From Prorocentrum cordatum (taxonomy: Eukaryota > Sar > Dinophyceae > Prorocentrales > Prorocentraceae), in NCBI GenBank assembly GCA_963575745.1, contig CAUYUJ010022415.1, positions 367,001-431,000 on the forward strand: a stretch of DNA of 64,000 nucleotides. The letters are read 5' to 3'. Below are positions 36,216 to 47,559 of this stretch, one piece after another. Under the pieces are notes generated by a model. That model made no database searches, had not been told where the DNA came from, and saw only the letters and a list, made by a program, of their open reading frames with translations. A program made the translations under genes and the position numbers. Positions within the stretch are counted from its first letter, which is position 1. Each line of letters begins with the position of its first letter.

Positions 36216-38369
36216 CCCCCCCTCCCGGCTTCCCTTGTGAGCTTCGACCTGCCCTTGAAGGCGATATCAAGGAAAACATCGCCCAAACTGGAGAATCATA
36301 TCGTCGGAGATCCGGGCTCGCGGCCCGACCCCGCCCCTCCTCGGTCGCAGCCCGACCTGCAGCACCGTCCGGTTGCCGAACAGCTCCGCTGTGCACAGCA
36401 GCGCCTGGCCGCCCCCGCCGCCATCAGCTCCTCACCCGTCGCGGCGTTCCTTCGCCAGGCTGCGCCAACGACACCGCCTCAAGTTTCCGACGATATGATC
36501 TGTTCAATCCACATTTTTTTCCTCCACCTCGGCCTCCAGAGATTGTTTTTTCGGGCCCCAAGGGCACCAGACACGGGTCCTGAACAAAACGCATTGCACA
36601 ACACATCGTCGGACGTCTGGGTCCCCCGCCGCGCTCCCGCGCCGGGCCGCTGCCAACGCCACCACGTCGGAAGCACTGGGCACTGCGCAGCGCGCCCATG
36701 ACCCCCTCGGGTCCCGAGAAAAAAGCTACGTGAGGCTTTTGGCAATTTTCGGGGGGTGCCTCACCAGGCCCCCGGGCAAGTAAAAAACCACAGACAAACA
36801 GACACAAAGCCGTGCACCCGAGAGGACGCATGGGCAAAAGGCAAAACGAGCTGTGTCCATCAGAACGCTCGCGCGAGAGCGGCACATGTACCGACACGCG
36901 TGCTTGCCATGGTCGATGAGAGGGGAGGGAGAGGGAGGGGAGTCTCGGGAGGGCAGGGGAGTGGGCAGGGCAAGCATACAATATAACATGCGTTGCACGT
37001 GCTGCGTAACCATATACAGTTCGAACGCCCATTGTTGGCGCGGCCACCTTCTCTTGCAGCAAGCGGTCACATGTTGGGCGACCCGTCTGCGCTGAAGAGC
37101 AGCACACGCTTCACAAACGAATGTCATTCATAAACCGAGATGTTCTTTTATACGTTCGCATGTCTACCAAACCATGTTTGCGACAACGGTTTCGCCGCCG
37201 CCTTCTCCAGAACCGTGCCGTTGCGCATTCCATAGATGTATGAAGATTGAATGCCCAACAGTCGCCGCACGCACCTGCAATGAAAAGCGTCCCTGGGAAA
37301 CCAGGGTCCAGAAAAAAAAAACAGTCTCTGGGATAGGGTCCAAACCTCCAGGGTCCCCGTCACGGAACAACAACGACGAATGGGGTCGTGGGAACATCGG
37401 ACGATGCGCAGCGCACCGCTGCCATCCATTGATGATTGGTTAGGCATCGTGGAGATGTCATAAATGATATGTCTACGTTGGCCACTTGGTGGGCGCAGTC
37501 CCCATACGCCAGGCCCCCCCTGGAATCAGCGCAGCGTCAATGGATTCATCCTGGCCCCGCAGCGCTGAACGCCACCACTGCGAGACAAGGCCTGGGGGAT
37601 CTTCGGGGGCCTCGGCAGGCGGTGGGTATGCCCGCGCCCCCCGAAGAAAGCCCGAACATGTCCATATCCACCGCCCGGCGAGGTCCGCAAAGATCGATCC
37701 ATCAGACGGTGGCAATTGGCAAAACCCCGCTTCGAACCAGCCACGACGACGACGCTGTATTGCATTTTTCTTGTTAGCGTTTCTCTGGAGGTGTTCGTCA
37801 CTACGGCTGGACGCGTGGCGGAGAACAGGACAGGATGGGTCCCAAGAGGAGTCTGCACAGTCGCTTCGGACGGATTTTGCTCGGGAATAGGGCGAGGGGG
37901 AAAAGCCGTCTGAAGAGAGCAGCAGCTGCTTCAGAAGGGCTCCGAAGCCTCCAACAAGGCCGCTGAGAAGGCAGGAGGTCGTCCAAGGAACTCCCAACAC
38001 CTTGTTACAAGGCCGCCATTTTCGCCCCGCCACCTTGCGCGCACCGCCGCTGGACGTTTCGCCGCCGACTGAGAATTCCCCAACCGTGTCGGCGCTGGTC
38101 CGCGCGTCCGCGCCATCGGCGAGTTACTTCCACATTCCCGGAAATGAGGCCGCGCAGTCTGGGTGCCGCAACTGCGGGCCATGGCTCCCATGTCTAGCAG
38201 GACGGGTTGGATTCACCGCGGGCCGCTCTGAAGTCGTAGCCATGAATCCGCATTCTGACTCATGCTCGTAGCTGTTACATGTACGCACGCGCCAAACTTG
38301 CACGTAGAACGGGGATCTTCGAATATGTATCTGAATACCTATGTGTATGAATTCACGAACCAGTGCTGG
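36216..38369. other. No confident gene
   Basis: ORFs up to about 227 codons occur on both strands but look compositional. I see no family resemblance, repeat array or RNA gene. Confidence 0.35.
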
Positions 38370-38545
38370 GCGGTAGGTTTGGCGGCGATGTTGCCGCCGT
38401 CGCCGATCCTTCGCCGCCTCGTCGTCGCCAATCGTTTGGACCTGACCGTCGGTTTGGCGGCTGTCTTGGCGTCGTCGCTGCTCCGTAGGCGCCTCGTCGC
38501 CGTCCGTCGTTTGGGCCTGACCGCCGCTTTCGTGGTTATGTTGCT
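38370..38545 (+). repeat. ~78-bp tandem repeat, two copies and a part
   Basis: GGTTTGGCGGCGATGTTGCC to GACCTGACCGTC at 38374-38450 is repeated with changes at 38452-38526, then starts a third time. Confidence 0.7.
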
Positions 38546-38974
38546 GCCGCTACCACTTGAGACCTCCCCAAAGACTCATGGAGGTCCCAAAAAGGCCCCA
38601 TGAGAGCCATCGGAAAAAGATGCCAAGAGGAGTGCCAGAAGGCCGCCGCAAAAATGGTAAATTCCGATACTGAGCCTTTCCGGGGCATTCCGAAAGGGGG
38701 ACGGGAGAGAGGAGGAGAGGGTGGATGACGTGCAGGGGCAGGAGGAGGACAACGACAACGAAGCTGGTGATTCTCACCAGGTGCCCTCTCATACCCAACA
38801 CCTCTGCTTCGAGCTCGTCGCCTCCCGTAGGAGGAGGTATAGAAGGAGGAAGAGGGGTGAGGGGTCAGAAGGGCGAAGGGGGAAAGAAGGGCAATGACGA
38901 ACAAAACCTCTCACGGCATTGTTTTCCCGTGACATGGGCCCCGAACGTTCGACAGGAACGCTGCACCAGCAGTG

Positions 38975-39245
38975 AGGCCTCCTGGGGGCAAGCCTTTGGG
39001 GCCCTCTCGGGGATTTCGTGGGGTCGTTTTGACGTCGTCGGGGGGGGTGGGGTCGTGGGCCGTTTTGGGGGTAGCGCGGTTTGTCTGGGTGGCTTCTTGG
39101 GCCATCATGGGCCCCTCTGGGTGGTCTGGAGCCCCTCTCGGGCACTCTTGGGGCGCCTTGGGGCTCCTCTGGGGCCGTCGCGGGCTCCCATGCGGCCGTC
39201 TCGGGACCCTCTCAGGGCGCCAAAAACCGTCCAATATCCAGAAGG
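38975..39245 (-). repeat. 11-nt-period array, inverted orientation
   Basis: GCCTTGGGGCTCCTCTGGGG-type sequence is the reverse complement of the CCCCAAGAGGC family. Confidence 0.65.
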
Positions 39246-40049
39246 AAGCCTTCTGGAGGCCAGAGGGCCAGAAGATAGGAAACGAGCAAAAAGACAGACA
39301 GGCAGAAAATCAAACACACAAACAAGCAACCAAACAAATGACAACTACACTAAACCTTCTGGAGGCCAACGCTCGGGAATCTCAAACGTACGGCATCCCC
39401 TGAGAAAAACCTCGGTCATGGCTACCACCCCCGTCCCCCTCCGTTAGAGCAGCGAGGGCAGGGAAGAGGGCGCGCGAAAGGAGGTCAATACTGATCTCAA
39501 GATCGCGTGCCAGAAAGACGCAGGTGGTGGGAATCGTCAGCGTGCTGTACGCGCGCTCGTGTGTCGCGATCATTGAAAACGACACATGCGTCTGCTTCAT
39601 AGCCGTAGGGCGCTCGCAGATGAAGAGGGACGATCGGAGGGGTTTGCCCAAGGGGGGGCATCGACCTGGGCTCGGCGATACATCCCTGATAGATCGGGGA
39701 TGGTCGGTCCTGGGCAGGGTGGGCTAACGGTCTCTTATCGGCGATGATTGGGCGAGTAAGGGCCGATGGAACCCCCCTTGCGCCTATCCCCCATGCAGTC
39801 ATAGTACGGCATGTTCAGGGGCACAGCCTAAGGAACGAGGAGGCTTTTCTGGCCATGGCTGGCCTCGGCCACGGATTGGCTCTACGACCTGGATCAGAGG
39901 AACTACCCGAAAACCAAAGCCACTTGACTGTATGTTTGTGCGACGAGGGGATGCGCAAAACAAACACACAAACAGGCCCTGCCCCGAGCCTCCAGCATGG
40001 CCTGCTGCCGGCGCAGACGCGGCGACCCCGCCCGCGGCAGGAAGCCGAA
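39246..40049. other. No gene seen
   Basis: Mixed sequence with an A-rich patch (39290-39350). No family resemblance. Confidence 0.35.
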
Positions 40050-40340
40050 CAGCCCCGCTCCTGACGACGGCGGCGACGACGAACGCCGACGCCAGCGACA
40101 AGCAACGACCGACGACCGCCGTGCACGACCGTTTACAAATGGCAACGACGACGACGACGCCGATGTCAACCGATGGCGATGGCGACGTGAACGGTCGCCG
40201 ACGGCGACGACGGCGACGTCCGCCGACGACGACGGCGACGCCGACGACGACCAGCGACGGCAACGGCGACAGCGACGGCAGAGGAGGCAACGGCGCCGGC
40301 TACAACTACGCTGACGACGACGACGGCAGCCCCGCCCCCC
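40050..40340. repeat. GAC/GGC trinucleotide-rich array
   Basis: Imperfect GACGACGGCGAC repeats. The frame GAC reads as Asp-rich, others as Arg- or Thr-rich. A similar array lies at 61920-62110. Confidence 0.85.
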
Positions 40341-40689
40341 GCGCGCCAGGTGAATCGCCGACAGGAGCAAAGTCATCATGGAAGGGGTGAGGGAGTGGAA
40401 GGACCGAGGAGAGAGAGGCAGGGGAGGCGGAGAGGGAGAGGGACGGAGAAGGAGAGGAGGAGAGAAGGAGAGAGAGGGGGGAGAAGGCGAGCTAGGTGGG
40501 CTCGCGTCAGATGTGATGCCCATCCCTCCCTCCCATCTCTTCTCATTGCGTTAGTCTCATCATCCAAGTCGGCTAGGATGGTCAAACAAGTTCTTTATTT
40601 TATCTTCCGAAACCCTCTTCCCTTCGGGGAGGGATGCCCTCCTCCTCCCCTCCCTGAGGTCTTTCTGGCGGGGTGTCGCAAGGTGGCAG

Positions 40690-41170
40690 GATGTCAGTTT
40701 TCGCACAAGATGGGTCCCAAAAGGCCTCCGATGCTCCAAGATGGCAACAAAAAGGGCTCAAGATAGTCGAAGATGGTTCAAGATAGCTTCCGACATTCCT
40801 CCAAAAGGCCCGACGAAGGCCATCAGACGGCTCCAAGTGCTCTGGGAGCCTCTCCTCCCTCAGGACCCCCCCTAAGAGGTTAACATCCATCCAAAAACGT
40901 AGGACTAGCAATGATGTGTGCCTTCTGGTCTTTCCATGCCTGATGCGCTTTTCGGGCCTCATGATGGCCCAAGAGAGCCCCGACAGGGGTCCAAGAGGCC
41001 CCCCCCCGACGGCCCTCATAATGCCCAATAGCGGCCCAATAGCGGCCTAAGAGCCGATTTCAATGGCTATGTGTGTGGGGGGGACGGACATCGAGGACCC
41101 CTCCCCCCTTGATCGATGGCCTCCTAGATGACCTCAAGAGGCGATCCAAAGCTCCCAAAAAGCTCCTCCT
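40690..41170. repeat. 11-nt-period degenerate arrays
   Basis: CCAAGATGG/CCAAGAGGC units at 40700-40860 and 40965-41060. A CTTGATCGATGGCCTCCTAG boundary variant at about 41107 is followed by a short further block. Confidence 0.6.
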
Positions 41171-41538
41171 CCTCACTCTCCTCCCCTCGCCCCCTCCGCG
41201 GGTCCCAGGGGTAACCCGCAAAAGGACCTCTAGGGCCACGCCCTTGCTCCCGGAGATAAGCATCCTGGTGGCCCGTTTTGTTTCACTATACGTGTGTCCC
41301 TTCGTCAATTTCCCCGTCGGCTCTCATGGGCCACGTTCTGAACGGCTGGTAGGGATATAAGAAGCGTGAAGACCTCGTTATCTATATCCAAGGACGCGTG
41401 TCATAGCCGACCTGGAACTCCGAAAGAAACACTTTCGTGCTATGCGCACTCGGGAAAAGGGGAGCTGAGAATATAGGTGGGTGAGGAGACGTTGGCGGGT
41501 GAGCAGGAAAAAGAGCACGAATTGCTTCAACGCTGACC

Positions 41539-42666
41539 ATGCTGTTCAGTGCGAGAGTCTCGAAGGCCCAACCTGGCCAGCAAGACGAGGCCCGCGAGAG
41601 GGCCGAGCGCCGACTCCAGAAGGCGCACGACGCGAAGGACGACCTTCAGACCCATGTGAATCAGGCAATCCAGGATGGCGGGCTGGCCCCGCGCGACCTC
41701 GAGCACAAGAACAAGACGATCGTGGAGCTGAAGGCCCCGATTCAGGCCGAGACGGAGGCCGCCAAGAAGCCTCTCGAGGCTGATGCTGCTGCTGTGCCTG
41801 CGGGCGGGGCGCCTGGCGCCCAGGCGGCTGCTGCAGGGGCGGCAGGCGGTGCTGCGCCCACGTCGGCCCTCGGGGCCCTGGTGGCGCACCAGGCCCAGGT
41901 CGCCGCCAGGATGGCGCAGTCGCAGGTCCTCCAAGGCCCCATCCACCAGCTGCACATGCAAGCCGGTGATGGGATCGAGGTCCCTGCGCCGCAGCCCCGC
42001 GTGGCGTTCGCGGACCAGCTTGCACTGCACGGGCGGCGGCGCCAGCCCAAGCGCTGGTCACAGGAGGCAGCCCAGCGTCGGCTGCGCCTACGGCGGTCTC
42101 CGCCTCAGCCCGCGCCGAAGTGGCACGCGGCAGCCCCCAGAGGTCTCTGCTGCATGAGGCGCCGATGCCGAGGCCCACGGGCGCGCCGTTGGGGACAGCG
42201 CGGGCCGCTCACCCAGGCGCGAGCCCAGCCGTGCGGCGCGCCAACCCCGTCGAGAGCCAACCCAGCCTCCGCGCGGACGAAAGTCGGCCTCACGGATTGC
42301 GCCCCAAGCAGTCGATTCGGGAAACATCTAGCGGCCGCTGCCCGTCGTGAGGGCCCGGCAGATCTACGAGTCTCGGAAGTGACTCCCTCTGACCAGGGGC
42401 CGCTCGCCGACATGCGTGGTGTTAGTTTCTTTCCTGTATTTGCAGCTATCGAGGAGATCAGGCACTCGTGGCTTTTCGAGCTCATCATTCGTGCCAGTGT
42501 GCTTCTTGATGAGTATTTCCACCCAGCTACCTCCGAAGTGCTGCAGCAACATGTACCATGCCTCCCGTTCCTTCCTCCCGCTCGCGTTGTGGTCGAGATA
42601 TGTTGTTCGTGCTTGCATCCGCAGCCGCGAACATTTATCAGTGCTTCGATGGCTCTCGTGCTGTAA
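41539..42666 (+). CDS. Coiled-coil protein fragment, unidentified
   Basis: 375 codons from an ATG at 41539. Residues ~13-80 are strongly helical and charged (DEARERAERRLQKAHDAK; DLEHKNKTIVELKAPIQAE), followed by an Ala/Gly-rich linker, QVLQGPIHQLHMQAGDG, and a basic tail. The last ~80 residues may be in the wrong frame, because protein-like sequence continues in another frame at 42558-42938 (AAANIYQCFDGSRAVSG). It resembles the coiled-coil ORFs that precede polymerases in dinoflagellate retroelements, by impression only. Confidence 0.35.
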   Translation: MLFSARVSKAQPGQQDEARERAERRLQKAHDAKDDLQTHVNQAIQDGGLAPRDLEHKNKTIVELKAPIQAETEAAKKPLEADAAAVPAGGAPGAQAAAAGAAGGAAPTSALGALVAHQAQVAARMAQSQVLQGPIHQLHMQAGDGIEVPAPQPRVAFADQLALHGRRRQPKRWSQEAAQRRLRLRRSPPQPAPKWHAAAPRGLCCMRRRCRGPRARRWGQRGPLTQARAQPCGAPTPSRANPASARTKVGLTDCAPSSRFGKHLAAAARREGPADLRVSEVTPSDQGPLADMRGVSFFPVFAAIEEIRHSWLFELIIRASVLLDEYFHPATSEVLQQHVPCLPFLPPARVVVEICCSCLHPQPRTFISASMALVL

Positions 42667-42938
42667 GCGGTATTGTCTCTGTCTTGGTCCCTGAGGATGC
42701 GAAGAGTCTCGTTCCCTCCTGGCGCTTTGACGCGGCTGATATGATTATTGCTACCTGGGCCTCTGCGTGGATAGCTCAGGCGGGTCTTAGTGCCATCCCT
42801 GTTGTGCTTCGCAGAAACTGTATGAGGACTCTGAGGCTTCTGATGCGGTATCAGAACTCTGAGGTTGCAAATTTACGGTCCGCATCCCCACTGCTACTTG
42901 TGCTACTGAGGGGGGAGTGTCCGCAGTCACCATGGTGA
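42558..42938 (+). CDS. Possible exon or continuation, unidentified
   Basis: Contains DMLFVLASAAANIYQCF, SWRFDAADMIIATWASAW and RRNCMRTLRLLMRYQ, which read like folded protein. No family recognised. It may belong with the ORF starting at 41539. Confidence 0.25.
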   Translation: MPPVPSSRSRCGRDMLFVLASAAANIYQCFDGSRAVSGIVSVLVPEDAKSLVPSWRFDAADMIIATWASAWIAQAGLSAIPVVLRRNCMRTLRLLMRYQNSEVANLRSASPLLLVLLRGECPQSPW

Positions 42939-43394
42939 AGGATATAATGAGATGGTTGACGCTATTGCTCGTCTGACTGGCATGGGACTGATGCCCAACA
43001 TGGAATCCATGCCCTTTGATTCCTCGGCGCCGGCGCGGGCGCGGTTGCGCGCGGAGCGTTCTGAGGGTTAACCGTGCATCGCAAAGGCAACGCCGCAAAG
43101 GCCATGGGGGCGTCGCCAGACTGGCATCGGGCCCGGGGCCCGGGGCGTCGCAGATGTTGCCCGCTCCGGGGCCATCCATAACCCTAAATTCGGCGCGGCT
43201 GATTTTCGTGTTCTCCAGAGTGCGAGCAAGTATGAGCAAGGCTCCAGGGGGCCTCGTAAATCTGCCAGACTTCTGCAAGTTATTCCCTACCTAGGCTCTG
43301 CCTAGAAATGTTCTTACCCTCTTTGCTGAAAGGAGCCGGGCAGTGGTCCTCGCCCCGGGCGGTTCCCCCAGGATCCGCCCCGCGGTTCCCCCTG
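42939..43394. other. No gene seen
   Basis: GC-rich spacer leading into the 5-bp array. Nothing recognisable. Confidence 0.35.
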
Positions 43395-44036
43395 TATCCC
43401 CCGCTTTGCCTAGCCTAGCTTAGCTTAGCTTAGCACAGCTTAGCTTAGCTTCGCTTAGCTAGGCTTAACTTAGCTGAGCTCAGCTTGGCTTAGCTTGGCT
43501 TAGCTCAGCTAAGCTTCGCTTAGCATAGCTTAGCTTCGCTTCGTTTAGCCTAGCTTAGCTTATCACAGCTTAACTTAGCTTACCTTGGCTTGACTTAACT
43601 TGGCTTGGCTTAGCTTAGTTTAGCCTGGCTTAGCTTAGCTTCGCTTCGCTTAGCATAACTTAGCTTACCTTTGCTTAGCGCAGCGACTAATAACGCAGCG
43701 CAGCACTAGCACAGCATATTATAGCACAGCCAATCATATCATATCACAGCGCAGCATATCATGGCATAGTGCATCATATCGCAACAATGCTTAGCATAGC
43801 ACAGCGCAGCAACGCATCGCATAACCTAGCACAGCACAGCACATCATAGCAAAACGAAACATAGCATAGCATAGCATAACATATCATAGCACAGCCTAGC
43901 AAAGCATAGCGCAGTATAGTATAGCATAGCACAGCGAAGCATAGCTTAGCTTACCTTAGCGCAGCGCAGCATAGCGCAGCGCAGCATTAGCACAGCACAG
44001 CACAGCATAGCACCGCACAGCCAAGCCAAGCCAAGC
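43395..44036. repeat. 5-bp array: TTAGC grading into CATAG/CACAG
   Basis: About 640 bp of pentanucleotides. The first half is mostly AGCTT/TAGCT with CTTCG and CTTGG variants; the second half is AGCAT/AGCAC/AGCGC. The 5-nt phase is largely kept. Confidence 0.9.
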
Positions 44037-44064
44037 ATGGCATTCAAATCAAAATCAGATCAAT

Positions 44065-44240
44065 GCGAAAGTATATATGTAGATGTAGATGTAAATGTAG
44101 ATGTAGGTGTAGATGTGGATGTTGGTGTAGATGTAGATGTCGGTGTGGATGTAGGTGTGGATGTAGACGTAGGTGTGAGACTCGCTGTTGATGTTGATGT
44201 AGATGTAGATGCAGGTGTAGATGTTAATGTAGGAGAGAGC
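44065..44240 (+). repeat. 6-bp array (GATGTA/GGTGTA)
   Basis: Hexanucleotides that read Val-Asp/Val-Gly on the plus strand. The same repeat reappears at about 45405-45440, beyond the G/C-tract arms, as if the intervening DNA had been inserted into it. Confidence 0.88.
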
Positions 44241-44284
44241 GTGATCCACCGCCGCTTTACTCTGGAAAATTGCCAACCTTTTCC

Positions 44285-44575
44285 TCCGGAGCCCGGGGGT
44301 CCCCCCCCCCCCTTCGAAAATCCCCCCCCCCCCCCCCCCCTCCCCCCCCCCCCTCCCTCCCGGCAAAACCCCCCCCCTCCTAGCCCCTCCCCCCCCCCCC
44401 CCCCTCCCCCTCGAAAACCGGGGGGGTCACTACCGGTTCGAACCCCTCCCCCCCCCCCTCCGGATCCGGAAAACCGGGGGGGGTCACTACCGGTTGGGCC
44501 CCCCCCCCCCCCCCCCTCGAAAACCGGAGGGGGGTCACTGCCGGTTCGACCCCCCCCCCCCGCGCACCGCCAGCA
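44285..44575. repeat. Left arm of a G/C-tract inverted repeat
   Basis: Three units of C-tract, CTCGAAAACCGG, G-tract, then GTCACTACCGGTTCGAACCC. The reverse complement of the same unit forms the right arm at 45205-45375. Confidence 0.85.
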
Positions 44576-44579
44576 AACG

Positions 44580-45200
44580 ACTCCCGGTCCCTACCACCGC
44601 TCGCATCACATCCCCCACTGTTGTTCCCAGCACCACTGTCCTCACCACCACTGCCCCCGCTGGTTCCACCACCGTCCCTATTGTCCCCACCAGTGCCCCC
44701 ACCACTGTCGCACTGTCCCCACTGTTCCCACAACTGTTCCCACCACGGTTCCACTCTCCCCACTGTCTCCACGGACCCAACCACTGCCTATCCCCACTGT
44801 CCCCACTGTCCCACTGACTCCTCCGCTGTCCCACTGAGCTGTCCCACTGTTCCCACCACTGTCCCCACTGTCCCCACCACTGTCCCCACTGTACCTCTGT
44901 CCCATTGTCCCACCGCCGTCCTCGCCGACGCCTTTACCAGTGTCCCCACCACCATTGTACCCTCCACTGTCCCAGTGTTTCCACCTCATTCCCACTGTCC
45001 CCACACCACTGTCCCCACCACCACCGTTCCCACCACTGTCCACTGTCCCCCCTGTTCCCACCATTGTCCCCACCACTGTCCCCACCACTACCGTCCCCAC
45101 CACTGTCCCACTGTCCCCCCGCTGTCCCCACCACTGTCCCGCTGTCCCCTCACCACTGTCCCCACCAACACCGTCCCCACCACTGTCCGCACCCCCACTC
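44580..45200 (+). repeat. CCACCACTGTCC minisatellite
   Basis: Interleaved 9- and 12-nt units (CCACTGTCC, CCACCACTGTCC). The plus strand is C/T/A-rich with little G. It fills the space between the inverted arms. Confidence 0.9.
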
Positions 45201-45204
45201 GGTT

Positions 45205-45375
45205 TTCGAGGGGGGGGGGGGGGGTTCGAACCGGTAGTGACCCCCCCCCTTTTCATGATGAGCTGGGGGGGGGGGGGGGGGGGGGAGGGGTTCGAACCGG
45301 TAGTACCCCCCCCGGTTTTCCGGGGGGGGGGGGGGGGAGGGGTTCGAACCGGTAGTGGCCCCCCCCCGGTTTTCC
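45205..45375. repeat. Right arm of the G/C-tract inverted repeat
   Basis: GGTTCGAACCGGTAGTGACC units with G-tracts mirror the left arm and end in CCGGTTTTCCGCC. Confidence 0.85.
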
Positions 45376-45464
45376 GCCAGCAGCGGTAGAACACGCTCTT
45401 TCTAATGTAGCTGTCGGTGTAGATGTAGATGTTGCTTTCCTAGATGCTCCAACTCCTAAGTAGG

Positions 45465-46080
45465 GTCGCGCTGGGATAATCGGTCTTAATGCCCCAGGGC
45501 GCATTGCCCTTCTCGTCGAGCAATTTTCAACCGCTCGGCATCAAATCCTGGCGGTCGTGGGAACTAGGCCCCAGTCGGCTTTGCCGCGGGAGGTCGTGGA
45601 CTACATGATGTTCTACTCTAGATGCGCCAATAATGGATTAGATGGCGTGGCCATCTGAATCAACGTGGAGGGACCTGTCGAAGGCGCAAAGCCAGGCAAC
45701 CAACATGCTTCTCGGCGTTATGCCGACGCGAGCCGGCTGGTGCTTCGCTTCGCACATGTGCCCCATCTGCTGCGAAGTGCTGCCCATGCTCTTAGTTCTG
45801 CTCGTGAGGGCCTCGCGCCAGGTGGGAAAATGGTGGCTCAGCTGCTAGATGCCAGAACACTGTTCGTATATATTTGGTTCCAGGAGTACACCCGGTGCTC
45901 ATGTTTGATGCTGGCGCGGAGGCGGGGCCAAATTTTCCGCAGCGGATCGGGGGCGTCGAAGCTGTGGGCAAACGTGTATTTGGAGAGTGCTTGCGAGGTT
46001 TCTGTCATCGCCGTCAAGTTGCTGCGACGTCTACCTTCATCCCTGCCCCGCTAAGTGATGCGCGCATCGCGCGTCCGTAA
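45465..46080 (+). pseudogene. Unidentified coding remnant
   Basis: The plus strand from about 45474 reads IIGLNAPGRIALLVEQFSTA to YSRCANNGLDGVAI and then meets a TGA at 45656. Other frames continue with RLVLRFAHVPHLLRSAAHAL and VLMFDAGAEAGPNF. It appears to be one protein broken by a stop and a shift; family unknown. Confidence 0.3.
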
Positions 46081-46218
46081 GTGGATGGGAAGACCCGCGA
46101 GAGGCCGGACAACGCACTAGTCAATCAGGCTTGGCTCGTCTCTGTCTCACGTGCCCAGGTCGATCGCGTCGCGGATCGTTCGAACGCGGTCGAAGACCAC
46201 GGCCCTGCCTTTGTCTCC

Positions 46219-46587
46219 TTGTGGTAGGCCCACGGCGGCAAGTCCGCTCGCAGACGCGGACGTTCACCGTTGTGGGCGGGCACAAATCGGCCACGGTTGC
46301 GCGTAGGTCGCGCGCGCGGCAGTGCGACGCGACCGCGGCCTCGCTGCGCAGGCGCGGGCCATCGCGCCGTCGCGCGCCAGGGTTGCGCGTCGCGGGGGGG
46401 GGGGGTCGCTGCCCCGCGGCGCGTGCGCTTCGCAGGTGATTTGCTAGCGCCGGGGTTGCGTCGCCGCGGGGGGGGGTCGCTGCCCCCGCGGCGCGTGCGC
46501 TTCGCAGGCGATTTGCATTTGGAGGAGGCGCCGCGCGCGCGCCCCGCGCGCGCGCGCGGCGGGTGCCTCCCTGGCGCGCGTTCTTTC
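46219..46587 (+). repeat. Terminal repeat A1 of YR element 2
   Basis: Matches 54938-55301 with only small length differences in G and CG runs. Contains two near-tandem GGGGTCGCTGCC...GCGCGTGCGCTTCGCAGG blocks. Confidence 0.9.
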
Positions 46588-46785
<198 letters not shown>

Positions 46786-46918
46786 CGCCGCGCGCGCGCT
46801 CGCGCCGCCGCCGCTCCATCGGCGGGCCGCCCTCCCTCTCGCGCAGGTTCCTCTCCCCCTCTGCCCCGCAGATTGGCCGCAGGCAGGAATTGGGCCGCGC
46901 CCCGCGCTCGGGATTTGA

Positions 46919-47460
46919 GCGTGGGGCGCGCCGCGCGCGCGCGCGCCGCCGCCGTCGTTCGCGGGCTCCTCCTCTCCTCCTCTCCTCGCGGGTCGCCTCG
47001 TCTCTCTCTCGCTCTCTCCTGCTTGCCTGCCCTCCGTGCTCGTCCCTCGTGGCCTGTTCGCTCCCCCGCTGCTCGCTTGTGCTCGTTGCCCCTCGTGCCC
47101 TGCTCGTGCGCCGTGGCTGCCCCTGCTCTTCGCTCGCCTGCGCGCCCGTGTGTTTGCTCGTCGCCGCGTCCTTTTTCGCGTCCGCCTTTGTCGTCGCTTT
47201 GTCGCCCTCGCGTTCGGCTGTCGCTGTTGCCTCGCGTGGGGTCGTCCTGGCTTGTGCTTGTCGGCGTGCTTGCTCGCTCGCTCGGCGTCGCGTTGCCTCG
47301 CTTTTCCCGTCGCCGTCGCCCCTGCGCGCCCCCTTTGCTCTCCCTTCCGCCGCCTGCCGCTTGGCGCCTGCCTTGCTGCTTCTGCCCTCGTGCCTGGCGG
47401 TTGCCTGCTTGCCTGCCTGCTCCCTCGTCGTTTGGCCGGTGGCTCGTCTCTCTTGGGCGC
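46919..47460 (+). other. Adenine-free leader segment of YR element 2
   Basis: 542 consecutive plus-strand bases contain no A. It is rich in CTCG, GCTCG and CCTGC words. Without A there can be no ATG and no stop codon in any frame, which explains the long but meaningless ORFs here. It lies in the sense strand between A1 and gag. Confidence 0.95.
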
Positions 47461-47559
47461 AGGCCCTCGCTGGCGCGGGCCCTGTGGGCACCTCGCTCGC
47501 GTCGCCTTGGCCTTTCGGCCAGGCTGTGTGCCAGGCTCGCGGCAAGGGCGCCCCTGGTC

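Noticed and set aside
36216-37107. 227-codon minus-strand ORF
   Set aside because: The composition follows local base skew and no motif or domain pattern is visible.
44285-45375. tRNA-like B-box (GGTTCGAACC) in the G/C-tract arms
   Set aside because: GGTTCGAACC is a palindrome embedded in homopolymer tracts; no cloverleaf or A box can be drawn around it.
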